From UKL13-3 sp040387195 (GTDB lineage: Bacteria > Bacteroidota > Bacteroidia > UKL13-3), in assembly GCA_040387195.1 (NCBI GenBank), contig JAZKEF010000017.1, positions 62,001 through 126,000 of the forward strand: a DNA stretch of 64,000 bases, given 5' to 3'. Made by a program: the position numbers and the translations under genes. Under the pieces are notes generated by a model. That model did not search any database and was not told the origin of the DNA. It worked only from the letters and a program-made list of their open reading frames with translations. This document shows positions 33,166 to 43,588 of this stretch, piece by piece. Each line of letters starts with the position of its first letter. The stretch's first letter is position 1.

Positions 33166-34188
33166 ATGATGATTGACTTAAGAAGTGATACCGTAACCAA
33201 ACCCACACCGCAAATGCTGGAAGCCATGATGCAGGCTAAAGTAGGGGATGATGTGTATGAAGAAGATGATACCGTAAATGCATTGCAAGCGCATGCGGCA
33301 CGGTTGTTTGGAAAAGAAGCTGCATTGTTTTGTCCGAGCGGCACCATGACCAACCAGATTGCTATTAAGGTGCATACACAACCCGGTGATGAATTGATCT
33401 GTGCTGACAACGCGCATGTATACAAGTACGAAGGTGGTGGTGTCGCCTTTAACTCCGGAGTTCAGATTAAACAATTGGTGGGCGACCGCGGACGAATTAC
33501 TGCACAACAGGTAACCGAAAGCATCAATGTGAATGATGTACACTTTCCGGCAACACGTTTGGTTTGCCTGGAGAATACCAGCAACCGCGGAGGAGGAAGT
33601 GTGTATTCGTTAGCCGAAATGCAACACATGGCCAGCGTTTGCAAACAGCACAATTTGCAATTGCATTTGGATGGTGCGCGCATTTTTAATGCCATTGTTG
33701 CCTCCGATTATGATGCTCTGCAGGTGGGAGCTTGTTTCGACAGTCTTTCTATTTGTTTGAGTAAAGGCCTTGGAGCACCTGTTGGTTCGCTGGTATTGGG
33801 AACCAAAGAGTGTATCAATAAAGCCAAACGTGTACGAAAAGTATTTGGAGGAGGTATGCGGCAGGCCGGATTTTTGGCAGCTGCAGGATTGTATGCATTG
33901 GAGCACCATGTGGATCGGTTGATGGAGGACCATTTGAAAGCCAAGTTTGTTGGAGATACATTGAGCAAACTTTCATGGGTAAAATCAGTGATGCCGGTAG
34001 AAACGAGTATTGTGATTGTGCAAACACATTCACCTGCCGAAGCCGACAGGATACAGGCTTCCCTGAAACAGGATGGTATTTTATGCGGACGGATTTCTCC
34101 GGATCAGTTGCGTATGGTATTTCACCTGGATGTTTCAAATAACGATACGGAATTGTTAACTTCACGTTTAACAGCTATAACCAACTAA
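33166..34188 (+). CDS. ltaE: low-specificity L-threonine aldolase
   Basis: 340-residue PLP enzyme splitting threonine or allo-threonine into glycine and acetaldehyde. Fold-type I signatures: IDLRSDTVTKPTPQMLEAM, VYEEDDTVNALQ, FCPSGTMTNQIA, LHLDGARIFNA, and the aldimine lysine in CLSKGLGAPVGS. C-terminal domain ends GILCGRISPDQLRMVFHLDV. Starts at one of two adjacent ATG codons. The next small gene follows 11 bp later. Confidence 0.95.
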   Translation: MMIDLRSDTVTKPTPQMLEAMMQAKVGDDVYEEDDTVNALQAHAARLFGKEAALFCPSGTMTNQIAIKVHTQPGDELICADNAHVYKYEGGGVAFNSGVQIKQLVGDRGRITAQQVTESINVNDVHFPATRLVCLENTSNRGGGSVYSLAEMQHMASVCKQHNLQLHLDGARIFNAIVASDYDALQVGACFDSLSICLSKGLGAPVGSLVLGTKECINKAKRVRKVFGGGMRQAGFLAAAGLYALEHHVDRLMEDHLKAKFVGDTLSKLSWVKSVMPVETSIVIVQTHSPAEADRIQASLKQDGILCGRISPDQLRMVFHLDVSNNDTELLTSRLTAITN

Positions 34189-34199
34189 CTATCCGAAAC

Positions 34200-34421
34200 A
34201 TGAAAAAACTGATAATGTTTACAATGACAATAGGCTTTGGACTTGCAGTATATGCGCAACAAGGACCATCAAAAATGGAAAAGGCCGATCAAAAGATTGA
34301 GAAAAAACAGATGAAAGCTGCAAAGGAAGAGGAGAAGGAAAAGAAGAAGGCATCCAAAGAAGAATCAAAGGAAGCTAAGAAAGCAGCTAAACATGAAAAT
34401 AAATACTACGAGAAAAAATGA
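34200..34421 (+). CDS. small secreted Lys/Glu-rich protein
   Basis: 73 residues. Signal peptide MKKLIMFTMTIGFGLAVYAQ, then a highly charged helix built from KxxK/EEKEKKK repeats. No family recognised. It follows ltaE by 11 bp and may be co-transcribed. Such proteins are predicted to be periplasmic and extended. Confidence 0.75.
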   Translation: MKKLIMFTMTIGFGLAVYAQQGPSKMEKADQKIEKKQMKAAKEEEKEKKKASKEESKEAKKAAKHENKYYEKK

Positions 34422-34423
34422 TT

Positions 34424-34490
34424 TCTTATAGCCCCATTTTGTATCAGGTTTCATTTCAATATTCCTGATTTTTAGGAAACTGCTATAAGA
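34424..34490 (+). terminator. nested inverted repeat after the Lys/Glu-rich gene
   Basis: Outer arms TCTTATAGC (34424-34432) and GCTATAAGA (34482-34490), inner arms ATCAGG and CCTGAT. It begins 3 bp after the stop codon. No T-run, so termination is uncertain. The rest of the 34422-34722 gap is AT-rich with nothing else seen. Confidence 0.4.
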
Positions 34491-34722
34491 TGAAAACTTC
34501 AGTAATAACTATCGTATAATTCTTAATTAATACTAAAATTGAGCAATCAATTAGGTATTGTACTTTTTTTGGATAAACTTTGAATTAACATAGTTTGATG
34601 CCCATATGAATATCATCCCCATTTCTACTTTTTATAATACTGATTCTATCTTACAAAGTCGCAGATTGACTCATGTTTGACTATACCTTTTATTACACAA
34701 CAGGAGCTCTAATCAAAATGAT

Positions 34723-35286
34723 ATGATTAATACCACCGTTCTTCAATTGACCACACTATTTATGCTTTTAAATGTTGGGTTTTGCAGTTCCTGTAAAGAT
34801 TCCGATTCTCCAATACCTATTCATCCCATAGAAGAACAATTACCTCCTATTACTACTACAGGTGCTGGGACATTTGGGTGCAGAGTGAACGGGAAAGTAT
34901 GGGTGGCAAAAAGTAATAAAACAGGCTGGTCATCAACCTATGCATCAATAAGCAGGAACAATGATTTGCTAGTTCATATTTCTGGTAATATCCTTTTGGA
35001 TAATAGTAGAGATGATTTGATTAATTTAACTTTTTTTTATGACTCAAGTAACTATTATCCATTATATTTAAGGAAAGACAATGTACCCGCCGGAAAGTAT
35101 ACTGATATATTAGCAAATAAATTTTGGAGAACCGATAGTTTAATAGGGGGGGGGGTAACTATTTCTAAACTTGACACATTGACACAGATTATATCTGGAA
35201 TTTTTCAGTTCAGTTGTATCCAAAAAGAAACACAAGATACATTGCATATTACGGAGGGAAGATTTGATATGCATTATACCTACTAA
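34723..35286 (+). CDS. lipoprotein, DUF6252-like
   Basis: 187 residues with a lipoprotein-type signal (lipobox region FCSSC). Core pattern FGCRVNGKVWVAKS, followed by beta strands (LLVHISGNILLD, LINLTFFYD), is that of the DUF6252 family of Bacteroidota lipoproteins. C-terminus ITEGRFDMHYTY. A degraded copy of the same C-terminus lies at 35411-35458, and a 15-bp direct repeat flanks the gene, so it was once tandemly duplicated. Confidence 0.8.
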   Translation: MINTTVLQLTTLFMLLNVGFCSSCKDSDSPIPIHPIEEQLPPITTTGAGTFGCRVNGKVWVAKSNKTGWSSTYASISRNNDLLVHISGNILLDNSRDDLINLTFFYDSSNYYPLYLRKDNVPAGKYTDILANKFWRTDSLIGGGVTISKLDTLTQIISGIFQFSCIQKETQDTLHITEGRFDMHYTY

Positions 35287-35352
35287 ATTATCAAATAAAT
35301 GAATAATCACCATTTCCATCGTTAAAAATCTTGATTGTGGGTTATGTAATAA

Positions 35353-35458
35353 AGATTGACTCATGTTGTCCCTTAAGCGAGGCACACAGTATCAATAAAA
35401 AAGCGAATAAATATTACAAATAACCGAAGGAAGATTTGATGGTTATTACGTCTACTAA
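35353..35458 (+). pseudogene. remnant of a second copy of the DUF6252-like gene
   Basis: 35411-35458 encodes I-L-Q-I-T-E-G-R-F-D-G-Y-Y-V-Y-stop, matching the 3' end of the intact gene (HITEGRFDMHYTY-stop). The 15-bp sequence AGATTGACTCATGTT upstream of the intact gene (34663-34677) recurs exactly at 35353-35367, before the remnant. The body of the second copy is deleted. Confidence 0.7.
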
Positions 35459-35492
35459 CTTTTCTAACTATAAACCCTAAAACCCGAACTCT

Positions 35493-38400
35493 ATGAAAAA
35501 CGTAATGCCCTTTATTGCATGTTTTCTTTGGTCAATTAATATGCACGCACAAACCAATCGCCCTGTTCACTATGTTCCGGATACACCCTTGCAATCCGTT
35601 ATCAACCATGCGTTTGCCCTCCTCAATACAAGCAGTATCACCAGTGGTGTTCTAATGGATAAATCAGCTAATATCGCTTCTGCTCCACTTTTTAACGGAA
35701 CGAGCGGCTGTGCTGAAGCCAATATTGATGACTGGTACGCACTATATTCGCAAACCCGCAACGCCTATTTGGGTGGCATATCCGATATGCTCAGTGATGA
35801 TGAATTAACAACCAATGTGCGGTATCAGAACTCCGAAGATCGTGTAAGTCTGGGGCTTATTTTTGCCAATTATCACAGGATTAAGGATCCATCCACGGCA
35901 ACTGAGGGCTGGTTTACCTTTAACAATAAGCAACTTCATGATGTACCTGGAAGAATTGAAAATCCATACGAACAAAAGGTGCTGGTAGCAACTGCCCCAT
36001 TAAAAACAAATAATGGTGATGGAGAAGTTACATTTATTATTCCATCGGGATTGGTATACAGCAATAAGGGTAGCTTTTCATTGCAGGCCGACTGGGGAAA
36101 CGGAAGCGGCTACCAGAACATATCCCTTAACAGCGGTTACAATGTCAACTATACATCAATTGGTATTAAGAACATTATCATTAAGCTTACACAGGCTGGG
36201 GTAGATTATTATGCCAAAACCACTTTTACTGTTGATCAGGTATTTTCATTTTCCAATACTCTTGGTAAAAATTGTGTAGGGATCTGTTATGATGCTTTAT
36301 GGAGCGATGTCAACAATACTACTGCCGAAGCTTATATTATTTATGCCAACGGACGAAGTTATCTGCAAAAACCTGTTGTTTTTATCGAAGGACAGGATGT
36401 GCTGGATGAATACAATTTTAAAGATTTGTTTAAGGCTTTAAGTGATAATAGACCAGAGGATCCAGATGTTCCTATTAATCAACTCATTACTAACGGTTAC
36501 GATGTTATTATTCTTAACTTTAAGCGTACTGGAGAGAAAAGTATGCGCAATAACGCAGAAGTTTTGCGGAGGCTTATCAAGTGGATTAACCAGAACAAAA
36601 CCGGGAATAATAAACTGGTTGTTGGAGGAATAAGTATGGGAGGGGTTATTGCACGTTATACATTAGCAAAAATGGAGAACGTGTATTGCGAAAATCATAA
36701 CGTTGAAAAGTATTTCAGTCTTGACGCACCACACACAGGGGCTAATATTCCTCTTGGGCTACAAATTTTAACACAACAAGTGGATGCTCACTCTTATAGC
36801 CTGCTTGCAGATATAAGGAGACAAGCCAGAAGTATCGATGCGGTTTCTACTAAAGAGCTGTTAAGTTTACATGAAGCTAATAATGGAAATCCGCATGCCG
36901 AACACACATCCTTCTATAATGAACTTAAAACATTAGGGATGCCGCAACAATGCAGAAATGTTGCCTTTAGTAATGGAAACACATTCAATAACTCCAATTC
37001 ATTGGGTAACGAATCTTACAATGAAGGAACTGAATTTTTAACGTATCAAAAACTAGCATCTCCAGGTGGTGATAGAACTTCTGCAGTCATAAAAATTAAT
37101 GCAAATGCAGTGAGTACATCTTCAAATCAAAGAGTATTGTACCTATATCTGGGGTTCAGAATGGATTACGATTATTCATGGTATGTAAATTTGATTTTAG
37201 GAATAGATGATATACATGCGGATATGTTTGTTGCAAATGATAATTATACATATCAGGCAGATAAACCGTATGATTCCTCTCCAGGTAGTTATCTCAATAC
37301 ACAAGAAGAAATTGTAACAGGTATGGGTGGTACTACAAACGGACATAATCACCATTGTATTGTTCCTTCAACGAGTGCTTATGGAATAGAAACTACCAAT
37401 CTAATGTATGGTCAAAATTACCAGAATATTGAATCGTCAAGGCTTTCCCCATTTGATGAGGTCTACGCCTCAAGTAATTCAGTTAATTACAGTCATCTGA
37501 TATTTCCACCGTCAGCCGGTAATCAGTTAGCATTGGAGATTTCTCTGAGTAACCCTCATGAAAATAGTTTTTTGAATTTAACAAATGAAACATATAATAT
37601 GTCCATGTACAGTTATGTAAAAAGACTTCCTAATACAAATATCAATAATGCTGCTGTATTACAGATTAATTGTAATAATGGAAGTAACTATGGAACGGGT
37701 AATATTCCTGCCCAAGGGTCAACTTTTGTAACATCAACATTCGATTGTAGTTCAACAATAAATATAAATGCTGGTGGAACATTGAAAATTGGAGATGGAA
37801 GCCGGTATGGAATAGTTGAGATTACGGTAGGACAATCCTTGGTCATTCATGAAAATGGTTTGTTAGACATTCGTTATGGATCAAAGCTTGTACTTGCAGG
37901 AGGCTCATTGGTATTTGAAAAAGATGCCATGATTAACTTGCAGGATTTAGAGTCAGTAATAGAAATAAAAGATGGTGGAAAGATTGTGATAGGCCCTGAT
38001 GCCAAATTCAAGTGGACTGGAACCGGTTATATTAAGATTAATACTTCTCCATCACAAAAAGGTGTAGTCAATATTCTTACCCAATCGTCCGGTAATGGAG
38101 CTAGATTTGAACAAAGTGGAAGCATTGTCTCGGGGGGCTATAATCAAAAACTTATAGAAGTTATTGGTGGTTCACTAAGTGTTGATGAGAGCATAACAGA
38201 ATTTAGGCTGATTGGAGGAAAAGTACTTATGGGTGTGGGAACAATATTTGATGTTGCTTCACCAATGTTTCTGGGGGGGATTAAAATGAATACGCCATCT
38301 ACTGATAAGTTCAGTGGAATATGGGTATATGGTCAGCAAGAAACTTCATATTTAAGTTCATGTGTGATTGAAAATGCTGATGTGGGATTAAGGATTTTCA

Positions 38401-40169
38401 CAACCAAAGGCAACGCAAACAAGTCAACCATTTATAATAGTAATTTTATCAATTGTGCGGCTGGAGTAGTATCATATGGAAAATCGGTGAATATAGAAGG
38501 TGGAAAATATTGGGGAAATAAAACAGGAATTTTTGTATCAGGAGCACAATCGAAAAGTTCAATAAAAGGAATTGAAGCATATGGTAACCGTTCTGCAATT
38601 GATTTTGTTGGTTCCGGTACCGGGGATATTTTGGAAGTAAAAGACGTTAACCTACATGCTAATAGTGCAGTCGGAGCATTTATGGTAAATAGCGAATTAT
38701 TACCAACATGCAGCCGCATTTATAACAATTATCCCAACTCTAATCCTTCCATGGGAAGTAATATTCTTCTTCGAGAATATTCATTTCTGGATATTGAACC
38801 TTATGGAAAAAAAGATGGTGGACGAAATGATTTAGGCAGTGATAATTCAAACTCGATCGTAAGCTACAATGCTTCTGGCCTTTCTTTAAACAAGGGCCAT
38901 TCAAACTTTATTTCACCCAATGGACTAACATTCTCAGGTGAGCTAATAGGGTTGCCGATTACGGCTCCTCCGTATATTTTTACTGCAAATGAGAATGTAT
39001 GGAATCAAAGTGGTTTGGCTCCGGTATTGAATAGTGACTATTCTATAAAGTTTAAACAGGGTACCGGAAGTACTTTATATGATGCTTTAATACTCGATGC
39101 TGCACCATTAAGCAGTATCAGTAGCTATAGTTGTAATGGTATTCTTGATGATGAATGGGAGGACTGGGATAGTGGTGGGAAACCTTCAGAACTTATTGGA
39201 AGTGGCTGTTCAAAATTAATTGACGGAACACCAATTGATGCTAAGGTAAAGACTGGATTGATGAAGATGTATCAAGACAATCCTGATTATCCTAATGCGA
39301 TAACAGATTTTACGGCGGTATTAACAGTGTCATATACAAGCATATTAACAGTTGAACCTCCGGCACCATTCGAGTTTGATTTGTGTAATAGTATCATTGA
39401 TTTTGCTTATCGTAAAGCTAAGGAATCGCTTGCAAAGGGGATTTCAGATGGAAGTATATCTTCTGAAACAGAAATTACAGATCCTGTACAAGATATATTG
39501 GATGGACAAAATGCGCTCAAAGGTTATTATGCATTATTTGACGGAGGGCATGAAAAATATTTCCAAATCTCTTTGGATCAGGCATTGATATATAGACTAA
39601 TAAATGATAGAGCAGAGGCTTTGGAAAAGATTCAGGCATTAAGAGATATTGCAGAAACAGAAGAGGAAAATGTATTAATCGATTATTATGAATGCATTAT
39701 TTCAAATGAAATTGTGATTGCTACCAGCGAAGACAAACTTGATTATTTGGCAATTGATAATTGTCGAACATTATTAAATATGGATGCTGGGGAATTGATT
39801 GTCATTGGCGAAAGACCTGAAGACCCGATCTGGGGAGAAGTAATGGGTAAAAGAGGAACAAGTGGTGCAAGTCATGATAATGAAGTCAAAGCTCCTAAAA
39901 GAGGGAAAGATCATTCTTTAAATATATCATCCATAAATATTTACCCCAATCCCGCAAGCAATACAATTTTTGTTCAACTTCCATTAGATGTGCAGGTTTC
40001 CGAAATTCGAATTATTGATATGACGGGAAGATTGGTTTATACTTTTAATGGTCAAAGCTCAACTGGAATTCTTCCACTTCATGTGCAATTAGATAATGGA
40101 ACATATTTTATTGAAGCAGCTAATTATTCAGAAGTCATTAGCCGTAAAAAAGTGATGATAGTTAAATAA
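35493..40169 (+). CDS. giant T9SS-secreted alpha/beta-hydrolase with beta-helix-like region
   Basis: 1558 residues, signal peptide MKNVMPFIACFLWSINMHAQ. About residues 290-430 form an alpha/beta-hydrolase (PGAP1/lipase-like): VVFIEGQDV, FKRTGEKSMRNNAEVLRRLI, the nucleophile S381 in GGISMGGVIARYT, then YFSLDAPHTGANIP. Residues about 740-1110 are short Gly-rich repeats (NINAGGTLKIGDGSRYG, LDIRYGSKLVLAGGSLVF) like a right-handed beta-helix or adhesin. The last 85 residues are a T9SS sorting domain (INIYPNPASNTIFVQL, IRIIDMTGRLVY, LDNGTYFIEA). Probably a surface-bound or released esterase. Confidence 0.9.
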   Translation: MKNVMPFIACFLWSINMHAQTNRPVHYVPDTPLQSVINHAFALLNTSSITSGVLMDKSANIASAPLFNGTSGCAEANIDDWYALYSQTRNAYLGGISDMLSDDELTTNVRYQNSEDRVSLGLIFANYHRIKDPSTATEGWFTFNNKQLHDVPGRIENPYEQKVLVATAPLKTNNGDGEVTFIIPSGLVYSNKGSFSLQADWGNGSGYQNISLNSGYNVNYTSIGIKNIIIKLTQAGVDYYAKTTFTVDQVFSFSNTLGKNCVGICYDALWSDVNNTTAEAYIIYANGRSYLQKPVVFIEGQDVLDEYNFKDLFKALSDNRPEDPDVPINQLITNGYDVIILNFKRTGEKSMRNNAEVLRRLIKWINQNKTGNNKLVVGGISMGGVIARYTLAKMENVYCENHNVEKYFSLDAPHTGANIPLGLQILTQQVDAHSYSLLADIRRQARSIDAVSTKELLSLHEANNGNPHAEHTSFYNELKTLGMPQQCRNVAFSNGNTFNNSNSLGNESYNEGTEFLTYQKLASPGGDRTSAVIKINANAVSTSSNQRVLYLYLGFRMDYDYSWYVNLILGIDDIHADMFVANDNYTYQADKPYDSSPGSYLNTQEEIVTGMGGTTNGHNHHCIVPSTSAYGIETTNLMYGQNYQNIESSRLSPFDEVYASSNSVNYSHLIFPPSAGNQLALEISLSNPHENSFLNLTNETYNMSMYSYVKRLPNTNINNAAVLQINCNNGSNYGTGNIPAQGSTFVTSTFDCSSTININAGGTLKIGDGSRYGIVEITVGQSLVIHENGLLDIRYGSKLVLAGGSLVFEKDAMINLQDLESVIEIKDGGKIVIGPDAKFKWTGTGYIKINTSPSQKGVVNILTQSSGNGARFEQSGSIVSGGYNQKLIEVIGGSLSVDESITEFRLIGGKVLMGVGTIFDVASPMFLGGIKMNTPSTDKFSGIWVYGQQETSYLSSCVIENADVGLRIFTTKGNANKSTIYNSNFINCAAGVVSYGKSVNIEGGKYWGNKTGIFVSGAQSKSSIKGIEAYGNRSAIDFVGSGTGDILEVKDVNLHANSAVGAFMVNSELLPTCSRIYNNYPNSNPSMGSNILLREYSFLDIEPYGKKDGGRNDLGSDNSNSIVSYNASGLSLNKGHSNFISPNGLTFSGELIGLPITAPPYIFTANENVWNQSGLAPVLNSDYSIKFKQGTGSTLYDALILDAAPLSSISSYSCNGILDDEWEDWDSGGKPSELIGSGCSKLIDGTPIDAKVKTGLMKMYQDNPDYPNAITDFTAVLTVSYTSILTVEPPAPFEFDLCNSIIDFAYRKAKESLAKGISDGSISSETEITDPVQDILDGQNALKGYYALFDGGHEKYFQISLDQALIYRLINDRAEALEKIQALRDIAETEEENVLIDYYECIISNEIVIATSEDKLDYLAIDNCRTLLNMDAGELIVIGERPEDPIWGEVMGKRGTSGASHDNEVKAPKRGKDHSLNISSINIYPNPASNTIFVQLPLDVQVSEIRIIDMTGRLVYTFNGQSSTGILPLHVQLDNGTYFIEAANYSEVISRKKVMIVK

Positions 40170-40191
40170 TTAAGAATGCACCTCACAACAA

Positions 40192-40224
40192 AAAAGGCTA
40201 ACAATGCATCATTGTTAGCCTTTT
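40192..40224. terminator. bidirectional terminator between the T9SS hydrolase and lon
   Basis: Perfect 14-bp arms AAAAGGCTAACAAT and ATTGTTAGCCTTTT with a 5-base loop, between convergent genes. Confidence 0.9.
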
Positions 40225-40240
40225 CTGTAATAGGTATAGC

Positions 40241-42755
40241 TTAATTAGCCTTGGCCGGAGTAATCACGTCTTCCTTAATTGTCATATCAATTGCACCGCT
40301 TACTTTTTCTTCGAGCAAGGCAATATCCACTACTTCGAGCATATTGCTTACAAAGTGGAAATTCAGGTCTTTCAGATAATCAGCTTTAATATCTTCAACA
40401 TCCTTGCGGTTGTTTTCACATAAAATGATGTCCTGGATTCCGGCACGTTTGGCAGCCAGTATTTTCTCCTTCACACCACCAATTGGCAATACTTTTCCGC
40501 GCAGGGTAATTTCTCCCGTCATAGCTAAACGTGGACGAACCTTACGTTGGGTAAATACGGAAGCAAGTGATGTAAGCATGGTAATACCGGCTGATGGTCC
40601 GTCTTTGGGAACGGCACCTGCAGGAACGTGAATATGCAGGTCCCATTTATCAAACACTTTCGGATCGATCTGTAAATACTCGGAATGTGATTTCAGNNNN
40701 NNNNNNCTCCGCCGCGTGACTGCGGATGAAGCCGAAGGCCGCGTGCGCCGATTCCTTCATCACTTCTCCTAAATGTCCTGTAAGTGTTAATTTACCAGCA
40801 CCTTTAGTGAGTGAGCTTTCAATAAATAAAATTTCTCCACCCACGCTGGTCCATGCCAAACCTGTTACCACACCGGCAACGTCATTATTCTGGTAACTTT
40901 CTTTCTCCACGCGTTCAATGCCCAATACTTTTAATACATCGGTTGCTTCCAGTTTCTTTTTGGTTTTATCGCCCATTACTTTTTGTTTGGCCACATTGCG
41001 TGCCATCGCGGCAATTTGTTTTTCCAATCCGCGTACACCCGATTCACGTGTATATCCTTCCACAATTTTTTCCAATGCTTCATCTGATAAATCAAAATCA
41101 GCTTTTTTCAACCCATGGTTTTCTTTCTGTTTTGGTACCAGGTATTTTTTAGCAATCTGGATCTTTTCTTCCATGGTGTACCCGCTCAGTTCAATGATTT
41201 CCATACGGTCGAGCAAGGCTGGTTGAATAGAATCCAATGAGTTGGCCGTGGCAATAAACATTACATTTGAGAGGTCGTAATCAATCTCGATATAGTTATC
41301 GTAAAACGCGTGGTTTTGTTCCGGGTCCAATACCTCAAGCAAGGCAGAGGATGGGTCGCCACGGAAACTATTGCCTATTTTATCAATCTCATCCAATACA
41401 AAAACCGGATTGGATGAATTTACTTTTTTTAGGTTTTGAATGATTCGTCCCGGCATGGCGCCAATATAAGTCCTGCGGTGACCACGGATTTCACTTTCAT
41501 CGTGCAAACCTCCCAATGCAATACGGGCATATTTGCGGTCGAGCGACTTTGCAATTGATTTTCCCAATGAGGTTTTTCCGACACCCGGAGGGCCCACCAG
41601 ACATAAAATAGGACTTTTCATATTGCCTTTTAACTTAAGCACGGCAAGGTATTCGAGGATGCGGTCTTTTATTTTCTCTAAACCAAAATGGTCCTCATCC
41701 AATACTTTTTGGGCACGCTTCAAATCAAAATTATCTTGTGTGTAGGCATCCCATGGAAGGTCGAGCAATGTTTGAAGGTAACTTGTCTGCATCGAATAAT
41801 CGGGAGCCATCGGGTTCATTCTGCGCAGTTTTTCAACCTCTTTCTTGAATGCGTTGTATACTGTTTCTGTCCATTGTTTCGCTTCACCGGCCTTCAGCAT
41901 ATTTTCTATTTCACGCTCCGGAGAATCCTGTCCCAGTTCATCCTGGAGGGCACGAATCTGTTGTTGCAAGAAGAATTCACGTTGCTGCTTATCCATATCC
42001 ACACGCACCTTGCTCTGGATTTCATTTTTAAGTTGCAGTTGCTGCAATTCTTTTCCAAGGTATTCAAGCACCTTTTCACCACGGGTTTTAAAGGCTTCTA
42101 TTTCCAGTATGGATTGTTTGCCGGCTACATCCAGGTTCATATTGGATGAAATAAAATTCACCAGGAACTTCGGACTTTCAATATTGCGAATAGCAATGCT
42201 GGCTTCCGAAGGAATGTATGGCGATACTTCTATTATTTGCAGTGCAATGTCTTTGATTGATGAAACCAGCGCGGTGAGCTCTTTGCCCATCTCCAATTTC
42301 TTTTCTGGCAAAGCGGTAATAGAAGCTGTGATATAAGGTTCGGTTGTTAAGCACTCATTGAGTTCAAAACGTCTTTTGCCCTGAATGATTACGGTAGTAT
42401 TTCCATCAGGCATACGCAACATCTTCATGATGTGTGCCACGGTTCCAATTTTGTATAGATCGTCAAAGCCCGGATCTTCTATATTGGCATTAAGTTGTGT
42501 TACAACACCAATGCTTTTTTTGGCTTTGTAAGCATCTTTAATGAGGTTGATAGATTTATCACGTCCAACTGTAATGGGAATTACGACACCCGGAAATAAA
42601 ACGGTGTTGCGTAACGGTAATATTGGCAGACTATCGGGCAAAATTTCCTTATTCATTTCGTCCTCTTCCTCTTGGGAAAGAAGGGAAATGAACTCCTGGT
42701 TATCGTTCTCATCGCTTATAAAGCTCTGAATTATAAAGGGATTGTTTTCGTTCAT
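40241..42755 (-). CDS. lon: ATP-dependent protease Lon (split by an assembly gap)
   Basis: Hexameric cytosolic AAA+ protease. The LON substrate domain starts LPILPLRNTVLFPGVVIPI; the AAA+ module has Walker A GPPGVGKTS and Walker B PVFVLDEIDKIG; the C-terminal Ser-Lys protease has PKDGPSAGITM (Ser) and GGVKEKILAAKRAG (Lys). Ten N at 40697-40706 interrupt it after FGFIRSHAAE; translation resumes as LKSHSEYLQIDPKVFDKW in another frame, so a few residues and bases are missing. Otherwise intact, about 830 residues. Confidence 0.95.
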
Positions 42756-42847
42756 GTGTATTTCGTTCTGGTTTCGCAGTCCTGTTTGGATTGCAGGAGT
42801 CTACTATTTCAACCTTCATGCCAACGCGCCAAACTGCCTCAAGGGCT

Positions 42848-43432
42848 TTAAAAGGTACGTTTCATGGCATCCCACGACATTCCCAAGCATTGCAGAATCT
42901 GAGGGTCGGTAAGTGGTATTTGCTGTTTGTGAATCACCTTGATGGTTTCGTGAATGGCCCCCTGCATTTGAGCTTTCAGGAGTTCCACATCCAGTGTTTT
43001 AAAGATACCCTTTTCCTGACCATATTCAATAAATTGATTTAAGGGTTTGAGTTCTTTTTCGGTTTCACTGATAATGGATGCATCAATGAGTCCGCTGTAC
43101 ACAAACTGTTCTACAAAAATCATTTTCTCCGGAAAACGAAGGCAATAATTAAAATAAGAGAGCCACATGCTGGCAAAGGTTTTATAAAAGTCGCCACTCA
43201 TCGCATTTTTGCTATCCAATAATACAGCAATCATTTCCTTTCGGGTGGCTTCATACACATCATTTACCAAAGCTTCTTTGCTTTTGTAATAGATATATAA
43301 GGTGCCGGTGGCAATATTGGCTCCTTTGGCAACATCAGCCATCTTGAGTCCTGCAAATCCGGTTTGTATCAACAACTTCATTGCAGCCTTGTGAATGTCG
43401 GTTACTTTCTTCTCATCTTTTACTTTGGGCAT
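42848..43432 (-). CDS. TetR/AcrR family transcriptional regulator
   Basis: 194 residues. HTH: AAMKLLIQTGFAGLKMADVAKGANIATGTLYIYYKSKEALVNDVYE, a canonical TetR recognition helix. The C-terminal domain resembles the other TetR protein at 3572-4132 only in fold. Lies between uvrA and lon on the same strand, with 156 bp upstream that hold a strong hairpin (43481-43518). Ligand unknown. Confidence 0.93.
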   Translation of the reverse strand: MPKVKDEKKVTDIHKAAMKLLIQTGFAGLKMADVAKGANIATGTLYIYYKSKEALVNDVYEATRKEMIAVLLDSKNAMSGDFYKTFASMWLSYFNYCLRFPEKMIFVEQFVYSGLIDASIISETEKELKPLNQFIEYGQEKGIFKTLDVELLKAQMQGAIHETIKVIHKQQIPLTDPQILQCLGMSWDAMKRTF

Positions 43433-43480
43433 GGAGTCACAATTTGTTTCCAGACAAATGTAAACGCATTATAGCTAGAT

Positions 43481-43518
43481 ACCAACAGTGGGTGAATATT
43501 TATTCATTTACTGTTGGT
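43481..43518. promoter_or_regulatory. 38-bp hairpin between uvrA and tetR
   Basis: 18-bp arms (43481-43498 and 43501-43518) around TT. 15 of 18 pairs are Watson-Crick; the other three are G-T, so a plus-strand RNA would pair fully. Ends ACCAACAGT and ACTGTTGGT. Operator for the TetR protein or part of the uvrA 3' end. Confidence 0.5.
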
Positions 43519-43588
43519 GTGCCGGGAGTGAGTGGTTTTGCTGGCATTATGGCTCATTCGGTGGGGCATTGTTCAGACCCTTGGGCTC

